Positions 1 to 5,443 of a stretch of DNA of 5,986 nt are shown in pieces. A program made the translations under genes and the position numbers. This DNA is from JBHJHK01 sp050330975 (GTDB lineage: Bacteria > Pseudomonadota > Gammaproteobacteria > Competibacterales > Competibacteraceae). How positions within the stretch are numbered: position 1 is the stretch's first letter; the number at the start of each line of letters is the position of its first letter. The stretch covers positions 1 through 5,986 of the forward strand of contig JBHJHK010000151.1 in assembly GCA_050330975.1 (NCBI GenBank), in the 5' to 3' direction. Below the pieces are notes generated by a model that was not told where the DNA came from, ran no database searches, and saw only the letters and a list, made by a program, of their open reading frames with translations.

Positions 1-854
1 GGGTCGTCGGCGGGGGTGGGCGGAGCGGCCACCAGTGCCAGCTGTCGGTCGCGGGCAAACTGCTCTAGGGTGGGCCAAAGGGGTTTGGGGAGCCAGCCGG
101 CGATGATCACTAGGCCTTCGTCTTCGCGGATTTGGCGCCGGGCCGACGCTTGGGCCGCCCGGTCCTCGGTTCGGGCTATCTGACGGGCCAACAGCCCCAG
201 CCAGCGGGTGAGGGCGATGCGCTCGGCCGCGGCGTCCTCCAGGGCGATCTCCGCCTCCAGGAGCTGGCGCTTCAGTTGTTGGAGGGAGACGGCGCCGGTG
301 TGGACCCGGGGCACTGGCAGGGCGTCCCCTGGGGGTTCCGTGGGGCTGATGACGGCGATGTAGCTAAACCGCGGATCCCGGTGGACCTCTTGCCAGGGCA
401 AATCCAGGCTCGCCAGGCGGTGGCGCTGGTGGCCGGGCAGCTGGTAAAACCACAGCCGTCGCCCCCGCAACGCCGCCAAGGGCGGCAGCTCGAAGTGACC
501 CCAGGGGCTCAAGTCGCGGATGCGCCGCACCAAGAAATCCCGGCGGTCCCCCAGGGTCCGCTGGCGTTGGCGGTTGGCCAGCACTTGCTCCACCACCGCT
601 TCCAGGTCGAAGTCGGCGTCGGCGTCGGGGAGCGATCGGCGGTGCTGGGGGGCCGCCAGCAAATACTTGAGGGCCTGGTGGACCTGGTCTGGGGTCGCTT
701 TGCCCGGGACTGCCGGCGCTTCCTCGCCGGTGGTTGTCCGGGGACCCAAGGGAATGAGGTGGAGGCAGCCCAGGGTCTGGAGGTCGTCGAGGAGGCGATC
801 CCCTTCCCCTTCCAGGCCGCAGATCACCACCCGCACCAGTTCGACGATGGCCAT
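1..854 (-). CDS. V/A-type ATPase subunit I, N-terminal part (cut by left window edge)
   Basis: This is the membrane stator subunit of a rotary V/A-type ATPase, equivalent to eukaryotic subunit a. It anchors the peripheral stalk and, through its C-terminal membrane part, forms the ion path. My translation of the reverse strand from the ATG at 854 stays open for 284 codons to the edge. The N-terminus (residues 1-36: MAIVELVRVVICG..., then LGCLHLIPL) is the typical opening of this family. A helical, charge-rich stretch follows at about residues 185-240 and probably forms the coiled coil. IIAGWLP at about 250-256 matches the family's conserved GW-P segment. The transmembrane half lies beyond the window. 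The start overlaps the stop of subunit D (TGATG at 852-856), and a weak AGGG lies about 10 nt upstream, so translation is probably coupled. Family assignment is solid; the complete length is unknown. Confidence 0.9.
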   Translation of the reverse strand, partial: MAIVELVRVVICGLEGEGDRLLDDLQTLGCLHLIPLGPRTTTGEEAPAVPGKATPDQVHQALKYLLAAPQHRRSLPDADADFDLEAVVEQVLANRQRQRTLGDRRDFLVRRIRDLSPWGHFELPPLAALRGRRLWFYQLPGHQRHRLASLDLPWQEVHRDPRFSYIAVISPTEPPGDALPVPRVHTGAVSLQQLKRQLLEAEIALEDAAAERIALTRWLGLLARQIARTEDRAAQASARRQIREDEGLVIIAGWLPKPLWPTLEQFARDRQLALVAAPPTPADD

Positions 855-1450
855 CAGCGGTGCGCCCTGCTGCGGGTCTTGGCGAATTTGGCCCGCACCA
901 CGGCGGCCCGTTGGGCGTCTCCCAGGTGGATCTGGAGGCGGCGAATATGACCCCTGGTGCGGGGAATGAGGACTTTGTCGAACAAATTGACCCGCTGGGT
1001 GACGATCCGCACCGCCGCCTCTAACCGCTCCAGGCGCTGGCGTTCCAGGTCTTCTTGTACCCCTAGGGTGATGGCCTCGCGAAGGCGCGCCACCAAGGCG
1101 TCCACCCAGTGGGGGCGTGCCAGGTAGGCGTAGGGCGCGGCGGTCAATTCCACGTCCTCTAGGGTGGGCAACGACACACCCACCACGTTTTCCGTTCCCA
1201 GCGTCACGGTTTCAAGGGTCACTAAATGCTCCAAGTCCAGGCGCTTGTCGGCCACCATGGGCAGGTCCTCGGCGACCCTTTGGGTCACGGCGCGGCGGCG
1301 GGCCTGGGTGGTGGCGATGGCCCGCTTGACTTCGGCCCGGGCGGCCAACAGCTGCCGACGTTTGAGATCCAAGGCGGGGAGAAAGCGCTGGAAGGTGGCG
1401 AGGCGCCGCTGTTCCCGGGCCAAGGTGGCCTTGTTGAGGGTGAGGGCCAC
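854..1450 (-). CDS. atpD: V/A-type ATPase subunit D (central stalk)
   Basis: The 198-residue product is the central rotor shaft of the V/A-type ATPase, which turns inside the A3B3 head and links it to the membrane ring. It is distinct from the F-type beta subunit that shares the symbol atpD. The N-terminal helix reads LNKATLAREQRRLATFQRFL, followed by FLPALDLKRRQLL, a pattern seen in chlamydial-type D subunits. The C-terminal helix carries the family signature QRVNLFDKVLIPR (about residues 152-164) and a basic tail. The length is close to normal for the family. The start is GTG at 1448-1450, chosen because it precedes the conserved LNK segment and lies 3 nt after the stop (TAG) of subunit B. 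No clear Shine-Dalgarno sequence is visible, which suggests that ribosomes continue from subunit B. It overlaps subunit I by one base. Confidence 0.94.
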   Translation of the reverse strand: MALTLNKATLAREQRRLATFQRFLPALDLKRRQLLAARAEVKRAIATTQARRRAVTQRVAEDLPMVADKRLDLEHLVTLETVTLGTENVVGVSLPTLEDVELTAAPYAYLARPHWVDALVARLREAITLGVQEDLERQRLERLEAAVRIVTQRVNLFDKVLIPRTRGHIRRLQIHLGDAQRAAVVRAKFAKTRSRAHR

Positions 1451-1453
1451 GCG

Positions 1454-2821
1454 CTAGGGGGGCTCAGCCCCGGAGGACTCGGCCTTGGCCGCCGTCGGCC
1501 AGTAGGTGTCGATGAGGGACTGGCGGATGAGCACCTGGTCGGGGCCAAAACAGTCGGCGAGGATGTGCCAACAGCGGTCCAGGGCGGTCTCCAGGGGCAT
1601 GGCCACGTCCAAGGCCATGAGTTCGGCCTCAAAGCGCTCGCCAAAGGCCAGCAACTGGCGGTCGTAGGGCGAGAGGTCAAAGGCCATGGCCTGCTTTTGC
1701 AAGGCGTCCCGGGCCCCGGCGTAGAGGCGCACCATGGCGTTCATCACCTGGCCGTGGTCCTCCCGGGTCACCTGGCCGATGACGTGTTGTTTGAGGCGCG
1801 ACAATGAGCCAAAGGGGTCGATTTTGCCGCCGTGGAGGTAGAACTGCCCCTCGGTGATGTAGCCGGTGTTGTCGGGCACTGGGTGGGTGACGTCGTTGCC
1901 GGGCATGGTGGTCACCGCCAACACCGTCACCGAGCCCCCCTGGGCGAAGTCGCAGGCCTTCTCGTAGCGCCGGGCCAGCTGGGAATAGAGGTCCCCGGTG
2001 TAGCCCCGGTTGGCGGGCACCTGGTCCATGGCCACGCCGATCTCCCGCAACGCGTCGGCAAAGGCGGTCATGTCGGTGAGGAGCACCAACACCCGTCGGC
2101 CCTCCTCCACGGCGAAGCGCTCCGCCACCGCCAAGGCCATATCCGGCACCAACAACCGCTCCGCCACCGGGTCGCTGGCCTGGTTGACAAACATCACCGT
2201 GCGGGCCAATACCCCAGCCTCTTCAAAGGCCTGCTGAAAAAAATAGACGTCGTCAAAGATCAACCCCACCCCGCCGAACACCACCACTTCGGCGTCGGCC
2301 TGGATGCCGATGCGGGCTAGCAAGGGGTTATAGGGCTCCCCCGCCGTGGCGAAGATGGGAATCTTTTGACTCTCCACCAAGCAGTTGAACAGGTCGATCA
2401 TGGGTACGTCGGTGCGGATCATCTTCGAGGCCAGCACCCGGCGCACGGGATTGACGGTGGGACCTTGGAGGGGAATCTGGGGGTCGTGGTGGAGGTTTGG
2501 GCCGCCGTCGATGGCCCGACCCGTGCCGTTGAAAACCCGACCCAGGATATTGTTGGAGTAGGTCACTTCTAGGGGTCGACCGCTGAAGCGCACCGCCGCC
2601 CGGGTCGACAATCCCCGGGTGCCATTGAACACCTGGAGGGTGACTACCTCGCCGTCGAGGCCGATGACCTGGGCGGCCCGTGGGGCCTCGTCGAAGCCCT
2701 CCACAAAGGCCAGGTCACCAAACCGCCCCCGGGGAAGAGAATCACCTGGGGGTACCCGTACCCGAACGATATCACCGACGATGGCGAGGATCTGTTGATA
2801 GTGGACGAGCAACGGATCCAT
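1454..2821 (-). CDS. atpB: V/A-type ATPase subunit B (non-catalytic head subunit)
   Basis: The 455-residue protein is the regulatory, nucleotide-interacting subunit of the cytoplasmic A3B3 head. Landmarks in order are a beta-barrel N-terminus (about 10-80), MIDLFNCLVESQKIPIFATAG at about 141-161 in the place where catalytic subunits carry a P-loop, FVNQASDPVAERLLVPDMAL (211-230), LTDMTAFADALREI (249-262), and PVPDNTGYITEGQ followed by GSLSRL (315-343). Arg342 in SLSRL is the likely arginine finger. There is no GxxxxGKT motif, so this is not subunit A. The sequence style (NRGYTGDLYSQLARRYEKA) resembles chlamydial and spirochaete B subunits. The ATG at 2821 has a TGA 12 nt upstream in frame and no recognisable Shine-Dalgarno sequence. 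The gene directly upstream is a small unknown protein rather than the expected subunit A. The membrane-coupled role (proton or sodium) cannot be decided from this subunit. Confidence 0.96.
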   Translation of the reverse strand: MDPLLVHYQQILAIVGDIVRVRVPPGDSLPRGRFGDLAFVEGFDEAPRAAQVIGLDGEVVTLQVFNGTRGLSTRAAVRFSGRPLEVTYSNNILGRVFNGTGRAIDGGPNLHHDPQIPLQGPTVNPVRRVLASKMIRTDVPMIDLFNCLVESQKIPIFATAGEPYNPLLARIGIQADAEVVVFGGVGLIFDDVYFFQQAFEEAGVLARTVMFVNQASDPVAERLLVPDMALAVAERFAVEEGRRVLVLLTDMTAFADALREIGVAMDQVPANRGYTGDLYSQLARRYEKACDFAQGGSVTVLAVTTMPGNDVTHPVPDNTGYITEGQFYLHGGKIDPFGSLSRLKQHVIGQVTREDHGQVMNAMVRLYAGARDALQKQAMAFDLSPYDRQLLAFGERFEAELMALDVAMPLETALDRCWHILADCFGPDQVLIRQSLIDTYWPTAAKAESSGAEPP

Positions 2822-2921
2822 GGAGAGTCAAGTGAAGTGTGAGTGCCCGCCTTAAATGATAGCTGTTAACCGGAGACGAGCAAAGCATCCAAGACGGGGG
2901 GCGGGGGCGGGAGGCCCCAAA
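2822..2921. other. Intergenic spacer with G-rich tract, upstream of V-ATPase subunit B
   Basis: This 100-nt spacer lies between the stop of the small unknown gene and the start of subunit B. The plus strand carries a run of guanines broken by single C or A bases at about 2895-2914 (GGGGGGCGGGGGCGGGAGG), so the minus-strand transcript is C-rich there. No Shine-Dalgarno sequence is visible before the subunit B ATG. No remnant of a subunit A reading frame could be recognised. A promoter for subunit B could lie here, but no convincing sigma-70 boxes were seen. Confidence 0.5.
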
Positions 2922-2934
2922 TCAGTTCGGGGCC
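2913..2934 (-). terminator. Possible hairpin over the stop codon of the small unknown gene
   Basis: GGCCCC (2913-2918) and GGGGCC (2929-2934) form a 6-bp GC-only stem around a 10-nt loop that contains the TGA stop of the 96-residue gene. No T-run follows on the minus strand; the next bases are C-rich. A classical intrinsic terminator is therefore unlikely. It may attenuate transcription into subunit B or stabilise the mRNA end. Confidence 0.25.
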
Positions 2935-3212
2935 AGTTGAGGGGTTACCCCAGTAGCTTGGGGAAACGCGGCATCCAGGTGGGCCAAGGCATCCCGGAGG
3001 GGGATAGCTTGGTGAACGTGGTTGTGGATCCGGGCGCGCTCGATTTCGTCTTGCAGCACCTGGCGCAGGCACTCCACCCCCACGGGGTTGCTGAGGAGGC
3101 ACTGCCCCAGTTCCAGGGCGGCGATGAGGGTGAGGTGCTCGTGGGCAGCGATGGCTTCGACGGTGATTTCATCGAGGTCGCACATGACCAGGCATTCTTC
3201 CAAGGTGACCAT
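2922..3212 (-). CDS. Small conserved-looking protein of unknown function, 96 aa
   Basis: No function can be assigned. The 96-residue product opens MVTLEECLVMCDLDEITVEA, followed by IAAHEHLTLIAALELGQCLL. It is predicted to be mainly helical, with an acidic N-terminal half, a HEH motif at 24-26, three cysteines (8, 11, 38; a fourth at 48), a His-rich patch HNHVHQ (63-68), no signal peptide and no membrane segment. It resembles small hypothetical proteins I recall from gammaproteobacteria that begin LTLEEC and carry AxHEH, but that memory cannot be verified here. The ATG at 3212 was chosen because AGGAGG lies 8 nt upstream, the best ribosome site on this strand. An upstream in-frame TTG at 3245 would add 11 residues but lacks such a site. 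It lies directly before the V-ATPase genes on the same strand, where subunit A would be expected. Confidence 0.72.
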   Translation of the reverse strand: MVTLEECLVMCDLDEITVEAIAAHEHLTLIAALELGQCLLSNPVGVECLRQVLQDEIERARIHNHVHQAIPLRDALAHLDAAFPQATGVTPQLAPN

Positions 3213-3250
3213 GATTTTATCCTCCTGCCATGGACCCCGTGTCAACGTTT
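3213..3250 (-). promoter_or_regulatory. Strong Shine-Dalgarno and possible -35 box for the small unknown gene
   Basis: AGGAGG is followed by 8 nt and the ATG at 3212. TTGACA, a perfect sigma-70 -35 hexamer, lies at 3240-3245 on the minus strand. The sequence about 17 nt downstream (GGATAA) overlaps the Shine-Dalgarno region, and a promoter using it would start transcription almost at the ATG. The ribosome site is convincing; the promoter may be chance. Confidence 0.45.
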
Positions 3251-3325
3251 GCTTGGGGAGCTAACTGAGGACACGGGTGTTGAGGTGGCTGTGAGATCCA
3301 TGGCGATGGTTTAGTAGTTATATTA

Positions 3326-3340
3326 GTCCCTTTGGGGGAC
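3326..3340 (-). terminator. Weak hairpin downstream of the PPOX flavoprotein gene
   Basis: GTCCC (3326-3330) and GGGAC (3336-3340) can form a 5-bp stem with a 5-nt loop, 18 nt past the stop of the flavoprotein gene. On the minus strand it is followed by TAATATAA, which is AT-rich but not a T-run. It could end the redox pair's transcript before the small unknown gene. The evidence is weak. Confidence 0.25.
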
Positions 3341-3357
3341 GGGAACTTTGATCTCGA

Positions 3358-3987
3358 TCAATATCCAGGGTCCTGGGTCTTGTCGGGCGCGGTTTTTTGA
3401 CCTTCGACGGCGGCGAGCATGGCCTCGGCAGTGGGCAGGGTGCCCGGGGACACCTGGGCTGCGGGGTCCCAGAGCCTCGCCCGAGCCAGAGCTCGCTGGC
3501 GCTGGAAGTACACCTGCTCCACGGAGATCACCACCACGCTGTGGGGGGGGACGGGGTCGGCCCACCGCGCCAGGAGGTGGTCGTCCTGGGCGATGACTCC
3601 GCGGCCCTTGACCCGCAGGGTCTCGCCGACCCCTGGTACCAGAAACAGCAGGGCCAGGCGGGGGTCGTCTAGGAGGTTGCCCAGGGTATCGAGGCGGTTG
3701 TTGCCGGTGCGGTCCGGGAGCAGCAGGGTCTTGGCGTCGTATACCTGGACAAAACCCGGGGTATCGCCCCGGGGTGAGCAGTCCAGCCCCCGGGGGCCCT
3801 GGGTGGCTACCACCACAAAGGGGGCGTGGGCGACAAAGGCCTGGTAGGGGGCGTTGAGGTGGTCGAGGACCTTCCCTTGGGCCTGGGGGATGGGAGCACC
3901 GTAGAGGGCCTTCAGTTGACCGGCGGTGGTGATGGGTCGGTCGACCGTCAAGCCTCTGGTCTCGGCCTTCGAACTGTGGTCAGCCAT
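3358..3987 (-). CDS. FMN-dependent PPOX-type (pyridoxamine 5'-phosphate oxidase-like) flavoprotein
   Basis: The 209-residue soluble protein has the split-barrel flavin-binding fold of the pyridoxamine 5'-phosphate oxidase superfamily. It most resembles the DR2398 / MSMEG_1061 subgroup, whose substrate is not established. Visible family signatures are FVVVATQGPRGLDCSPRGD (57-75), LLLPDRTGNNRLDTLGNLL (88-106), ALLFLVPGVGETLRVKGRG (112-130) and ALARARLWDP near residues 166-175. The arginines and serines in the first two blocks are expected to hold the FMN phosphate. The start ATG at 3987 was preferred over an upstream in-frame start (4086), because the extra 33 residues are low-quality and antisense-like, and because this ATG sits in ATGGCTGA, overlapping the peroxiredoxin stop by 8 nt. 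AGGA lies just upstream. It is probably co-transcribed and translationally coupled with the peroxiredoxin. It is not expected to be the biosynthetic PdxH. Confidence 0.88.
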   Translation of the reverse strand: MADHSSKAETRGLTVDRPITTAGQLKALYGAPIPQAQGKVLDHLNAPYQAFVAHAPFVVVATQGPRGLDCSPRGDTPGFVQVYDAKTLLLPDRTGNNRLDTLGNLLDDPRLALLFLVPGVGETLRVKGRGVIAQDDHLLARWADPVPPHSVVVISVEQVYFQRQRALARARLWDPAAQVSPGTLPTAEAMLAAVEGQKTAPDKTQDPGY

Positions 3988-4549
3988 GGTCCTGGGGCGG
4001 GTGGGTCTGTAACCAGGCCAACACCTGGGCGGCGTCGGCGTCGGGGGGAAACACCGGGTAAAACACCGCCTCGATGCGGTCGTCACAGCCCACCAAGGTC
4101 AGGCGCCGGTAGAGGGTCAAACCGTCGACCCCGAAGGTGGGAAGCTCCAGACTGGTATGGAGGGTCAAGGTGGTGTCGCTCAGCAGCTCAAAGGGCAACT
4201 GGAGGCGCGCCTTGGCTTCTCGCTGATATTCGGTGGTCTGGGTGCTGAGGCCGTAGACCCGGGTGGCGAGGGCCTGGAAGTCTCGGTGGTGGTCCCGGTA
4301 GCTGCAGCTTTGGGGGGTGCACCCCCGGGCGCCGGGGATGGCGTTCCAACCGGTGGGGGAGGCCACCCCGGGCTGGCCGGTGCGGGGATAGACGTAGATC
4401 ACCCAGCGCCCCGTGGCGGCGGCCAAATTCACCGTGGTGCCGTCGGTGGCCACCAACGCCGTGGTGGGCAATGACTTCCCCGACAAGTGGTCGGCGGCGC
4501 CGTCGTCCACGGGGACGGGGAGGTCGGAGGGCAATGGAGGGGTGTCCAT
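3980..4549 (-). CDS. Peroxiredoxin of the Bcp/AhpC-TSA type
   Basis: The 189-residue thioredoxin-fold enzyme is predicted to reduce hydrogen peroxide or organic hydroperoxides in the cytoplasm using thiol reductant. GCTPQSCSYRDH (76-87) gives the expected pair: peroxidatic Cys77 and resolving Cys82, five residues apart as in atypical 2-Cys Bcp enzymes. VYGLSTQTTEYQREAKARL followed by LPFELLSD matches the next conserved block of the family. An extra loop (TGQPGVASPTGW, about 57-68) lies between the YPR strand and the active site, as in a subgroup with a longer PGARGCTPQSC motif. The C-terminus ends PPDADAAQVLAWLQTH. The start at 4549 (MDTPPLPSDL) was chosen over an in-frame ATG at 4663, whose 38 extra residues run through AT-rich repeated non-coding-like sequence. 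No strong Shine-Dalgarno sequence is seen before 4549. There is no signal peptide. It overlaps the next gene, a PPOX flavoprotein, which suggests a shared oxidative-stress or redox role. Confidence 0.88.
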   Translation of the reverse strand: MDTPPLPSDLPVPVDDGAADHLSGKSLPTTALVATDGTTVNLAAATGRWVIYVYPRTGQPGVASPTGWNAIPGARGCTPQSCSYRDHHRDFQALATRVYGLSTQTTEYQREAKARLQLPFELLSDTTLTLHTSLELPTFGVDGLTLYRRLTLVGCDDRIEAVFYPVFPPDADAAQVLAWLQTHPPQDHG

Positions 4550-4608
4550 GGTCGGTGGGGGCTCTTGGGCGGTGTTGCCGTTTAGTGTGCTACTGCGTCC
4601 CGGGTGGC

Positions 4609-4657
4609 GCAACTCAATTCGCAACCTGCAATTCACGATTGACCGCGACCTGCCATT
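4609..4657 (+). repeat. Three imperfect tandem copies of a 12-14 nt motif
   Basis: GCAACTCAATTC (4609-4620), GCAACCTGCAATTC (4621-4634) and GCGACCTGCCATT (4645-4657) are related. Copies 2 and 3 match at 11 of 13 positions and start 24 nt apart. Copy 1 is like copy 2 with two bases missing. A separate exact 9-nt repeat, CTCAATTCG, occurs at 4613-4621 and 4709-4717. Location upstream of the peroxiredoxin start is compatible with operator sites, but a short degenerate repeat array is equally possible. Confidence 0.4.
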
Positions 4658-4717
4658 GCACAAAATTACTTATACAAAATTTATCTAGACAGCTGGGTAA
4701 TGATAGTGCTCAATTCG

Positions 4718-4747
4718 TTTTTTTAACAAAAACTTAATCTTAAAAAA
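4718..4747. repeat. A/T-tract inverted repeat upstream of the fasciclin gene
   Basis: TTTTTTAA (4719-4726) and TTAAAAAA (4740-4747) are exact inverted arms around a 13-nt spacer (4727-4739). Such tracts can bend DNA, act as UP elements or bind nucleoid proteins. It could also be a weak bidirectional terminator, but no upstream gene needs one here. Confidence 0.35.
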
Positions 4748-4831
4748 GAGTTCCCTGGGCAAACTTTGGCTGCTGAGGATGTACAAAGCTTGCGAAGTCG
4801 CGTTATGGACTTCTCACCCATTTACCCCACG

Positions 4832-4837
4832 AGGAGG
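4832..4837 (+). promoter_or_regulatory. Ribosome binding site of the fasciclin gene
   Basis: AGGAGG lies 8 nt before the ATG at 4846. It fixes that ATG as the start rather than the in-frame ATG two codons later, and it predicts strong translation. Confidence 0.85.
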
Positions 4838-4845
4838 TTTTCGTC

Positions 4846-5331
4846 ATGTCCATGCTCAAGCGCTTGTTGTCCGCCGTCGCCCTGGCCGCTGTATCCACTG
4901 TGTCTGTGGCCGACAACCACGCCGCCGCCGAGGCTGACATCGTCGACACCGCCGTCGCCGCTGGTTCCTTCAACACTCTCGTCACGGCCGTCCAAGCTGC
5001 CGGTTTGGTGGAAACCCTCAAGGGCGAAGGCCCCTTCACCGTTTTCGCCCCCACCGATGAGGCCTTCGCCAAGATTCCCGAAGCCGATCTCAACGCACTG
5101 CTCGAGGACAAAGAGGCCCTCACCAACGTTCTGACCTACCACGTGGTCGCTGGCAAGGTCATGGCCGCCGATGTGGTGGGCCTGGATGCTGCCACCACCG
5201 TCCAGGGCAGCGACATTGAAATCACCGTCGAGGGCGACACCGTCATGGTGGACAACGCCACCGTGGTCCAGACCGACATCGAAACCAGCAATGGCGTCAT
5301 CCACGTCATCGACAGCGTCATCATGCCCTGA
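4846..5331 (+). CDS. Secreted fasciclin (FAS1) domain protein
   Basis: The 161-residue precursor has a typical Sec signal peptide: basic MSMLKR, hydrophobic LLSAVALAAVSTVSV, and a likely cut after SVA (residue 22) before DNHAAAEAD. The remaining 139 residues are one complete FAS1 domain. The first conserved box reads GPFTVFAPTDEAFAKI (62-77) and the second VLTYHVVAGKVMAADV (95-110). A C-terminal strand block follows, VMVDNATVVQTDI and GVIHVIDSVIMP (150-161). FAS1 proteins are extracellular or periplasmic adhesion or surface-associated factors; the partner here is unknown. No lipobox or membrane anchor is present, so the product should be soluble in the periplasm or released. Third positions are dominated by C, and the G-runs common in the neighbouring genes are rare, which suggests high expression. 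It stands alone, with its own ribosome site and a strong terminator at 5409-5443. Confidence 0.95.
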   Translation: MSMLKRLLSAVALAAVSTVSVADNHAAAEADIVDTAVAAGSFNTLVTAVQAAGLVETLKGEGPFTVFAPTDEAFAKIPEADLNALLEDKEALTNVLTYHVVAGKVMAADVVGLDAATTVQGSDIEITVEGDTVMVDNATVVQTDIETSNGVIHVIDSVIMP

Positions 5332-5408
5332 GATCGTTTCGGATCCAGGATCGTAGCTTGCCCTTTGCCGGTTAGTTCGATTTTGTAGATCAATTTGCCA
5401 ATGCCAGT

Positions 5409-5443
5409 AAAGCGCCCGATGCCTTTAGGGATTGGGCGCTTTT
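5409..5443. terminator. Bidirectional intrinsic terminator between convergent genes
   Basis: AAAGCGCCC (5409-5417) pairs with GGGCGCTTT (5434-5442). The stem can extend inward by GAT/ATT, with one G-T wobble, leaving a loop of about 10 nt. TTTT follows on the plus strand for the fasciclin transcript. On the minus strand the same hairpin ends with a shorter T-run for the transporter transcript. The last codons and the TAA stop (5425-5427) of the EamA gene lie inside the hairpin. Confidence 0.85.

Larger units (their letters stand above)
4550..4845. promoter_or_regulatory. AT-rich divergent control region between peroxiredoxin and fasciclin genes
   Basis: These 296 nt hold no credible gene. 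The centre (about 4655-4750) is far richer in A and T than the rest of the window and should contain the promoters of both divergent genes. On the minus strand TATAAG (4669-4674) is a fair -10 element for the peroxiredoxin, with no good -35. No complete sigma-70 pair stands out for the plus-strand fasciclin gene, so it may use A/T-tract (UP-like) support or an alternative sigma factor. Imperfect repeats at 4609-4657 and a T7AA/TTA6 inverted repeat at 4718-4747 are candidate regulator or DNA-bending sites. Confidence 0.55.

Noticed and set aside
132..950. 272-codon open frame on the plus strand
   Set aside because: It runs antisense to subunit I, which has clear family motifs. The predicted protein is a low-complexity G/Q/V/L-rich product typical of the opposite strand of GC-rich genes.
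1226..2572. Several plus-strand open frames (for example 1226-1807 and 1832-2320)
   Set aside because: They are antisense to V-ATPase subunits D and B and show His/Gly/Val-rich shadow composition with no recognisable domain.
2895..2914. Possible remnant of a V-ATPase subunit A gene in the spacer before subunit B
   Set aside because: The spacer is only 100 nt and shows no residue pattern of subunit A in any frame that I could recognise.
3988..4086. Upstream start extending the PPOX protein by 33 residues
   Set aside because: The extension overlaps the conserved peroxiredoxin C-terminus, has a Pro/Arg/Cys-rich out-of-frame look, and the ATG at 3987 sits in a typical coupled overlap.
4550..4663. 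Upstream ATG extending the peroxiredoxin by 38 residues
   Set aside because: The extension translates the repeat-bearing intergenic DNA, contains no family-like sequence and would overlap the likely promoter.
4413..4737. Plus-strand small frames (4413-4688 and 4471-4737) running into the intergenic region
   Set aside because: They are mostly antisense to the peroxiredoxin, lack a ribosome site and have no recognisable protein features.
4822..5304. 160-codon minus-strand frame opposite the fasciclin gene
   Set aside because: Its Asp/Gly/His/Val-rich composition mirrors the fasciclin codons. The plus-strand gene has a signal peptide, a FAS1 domain and a perfect ribosome site.
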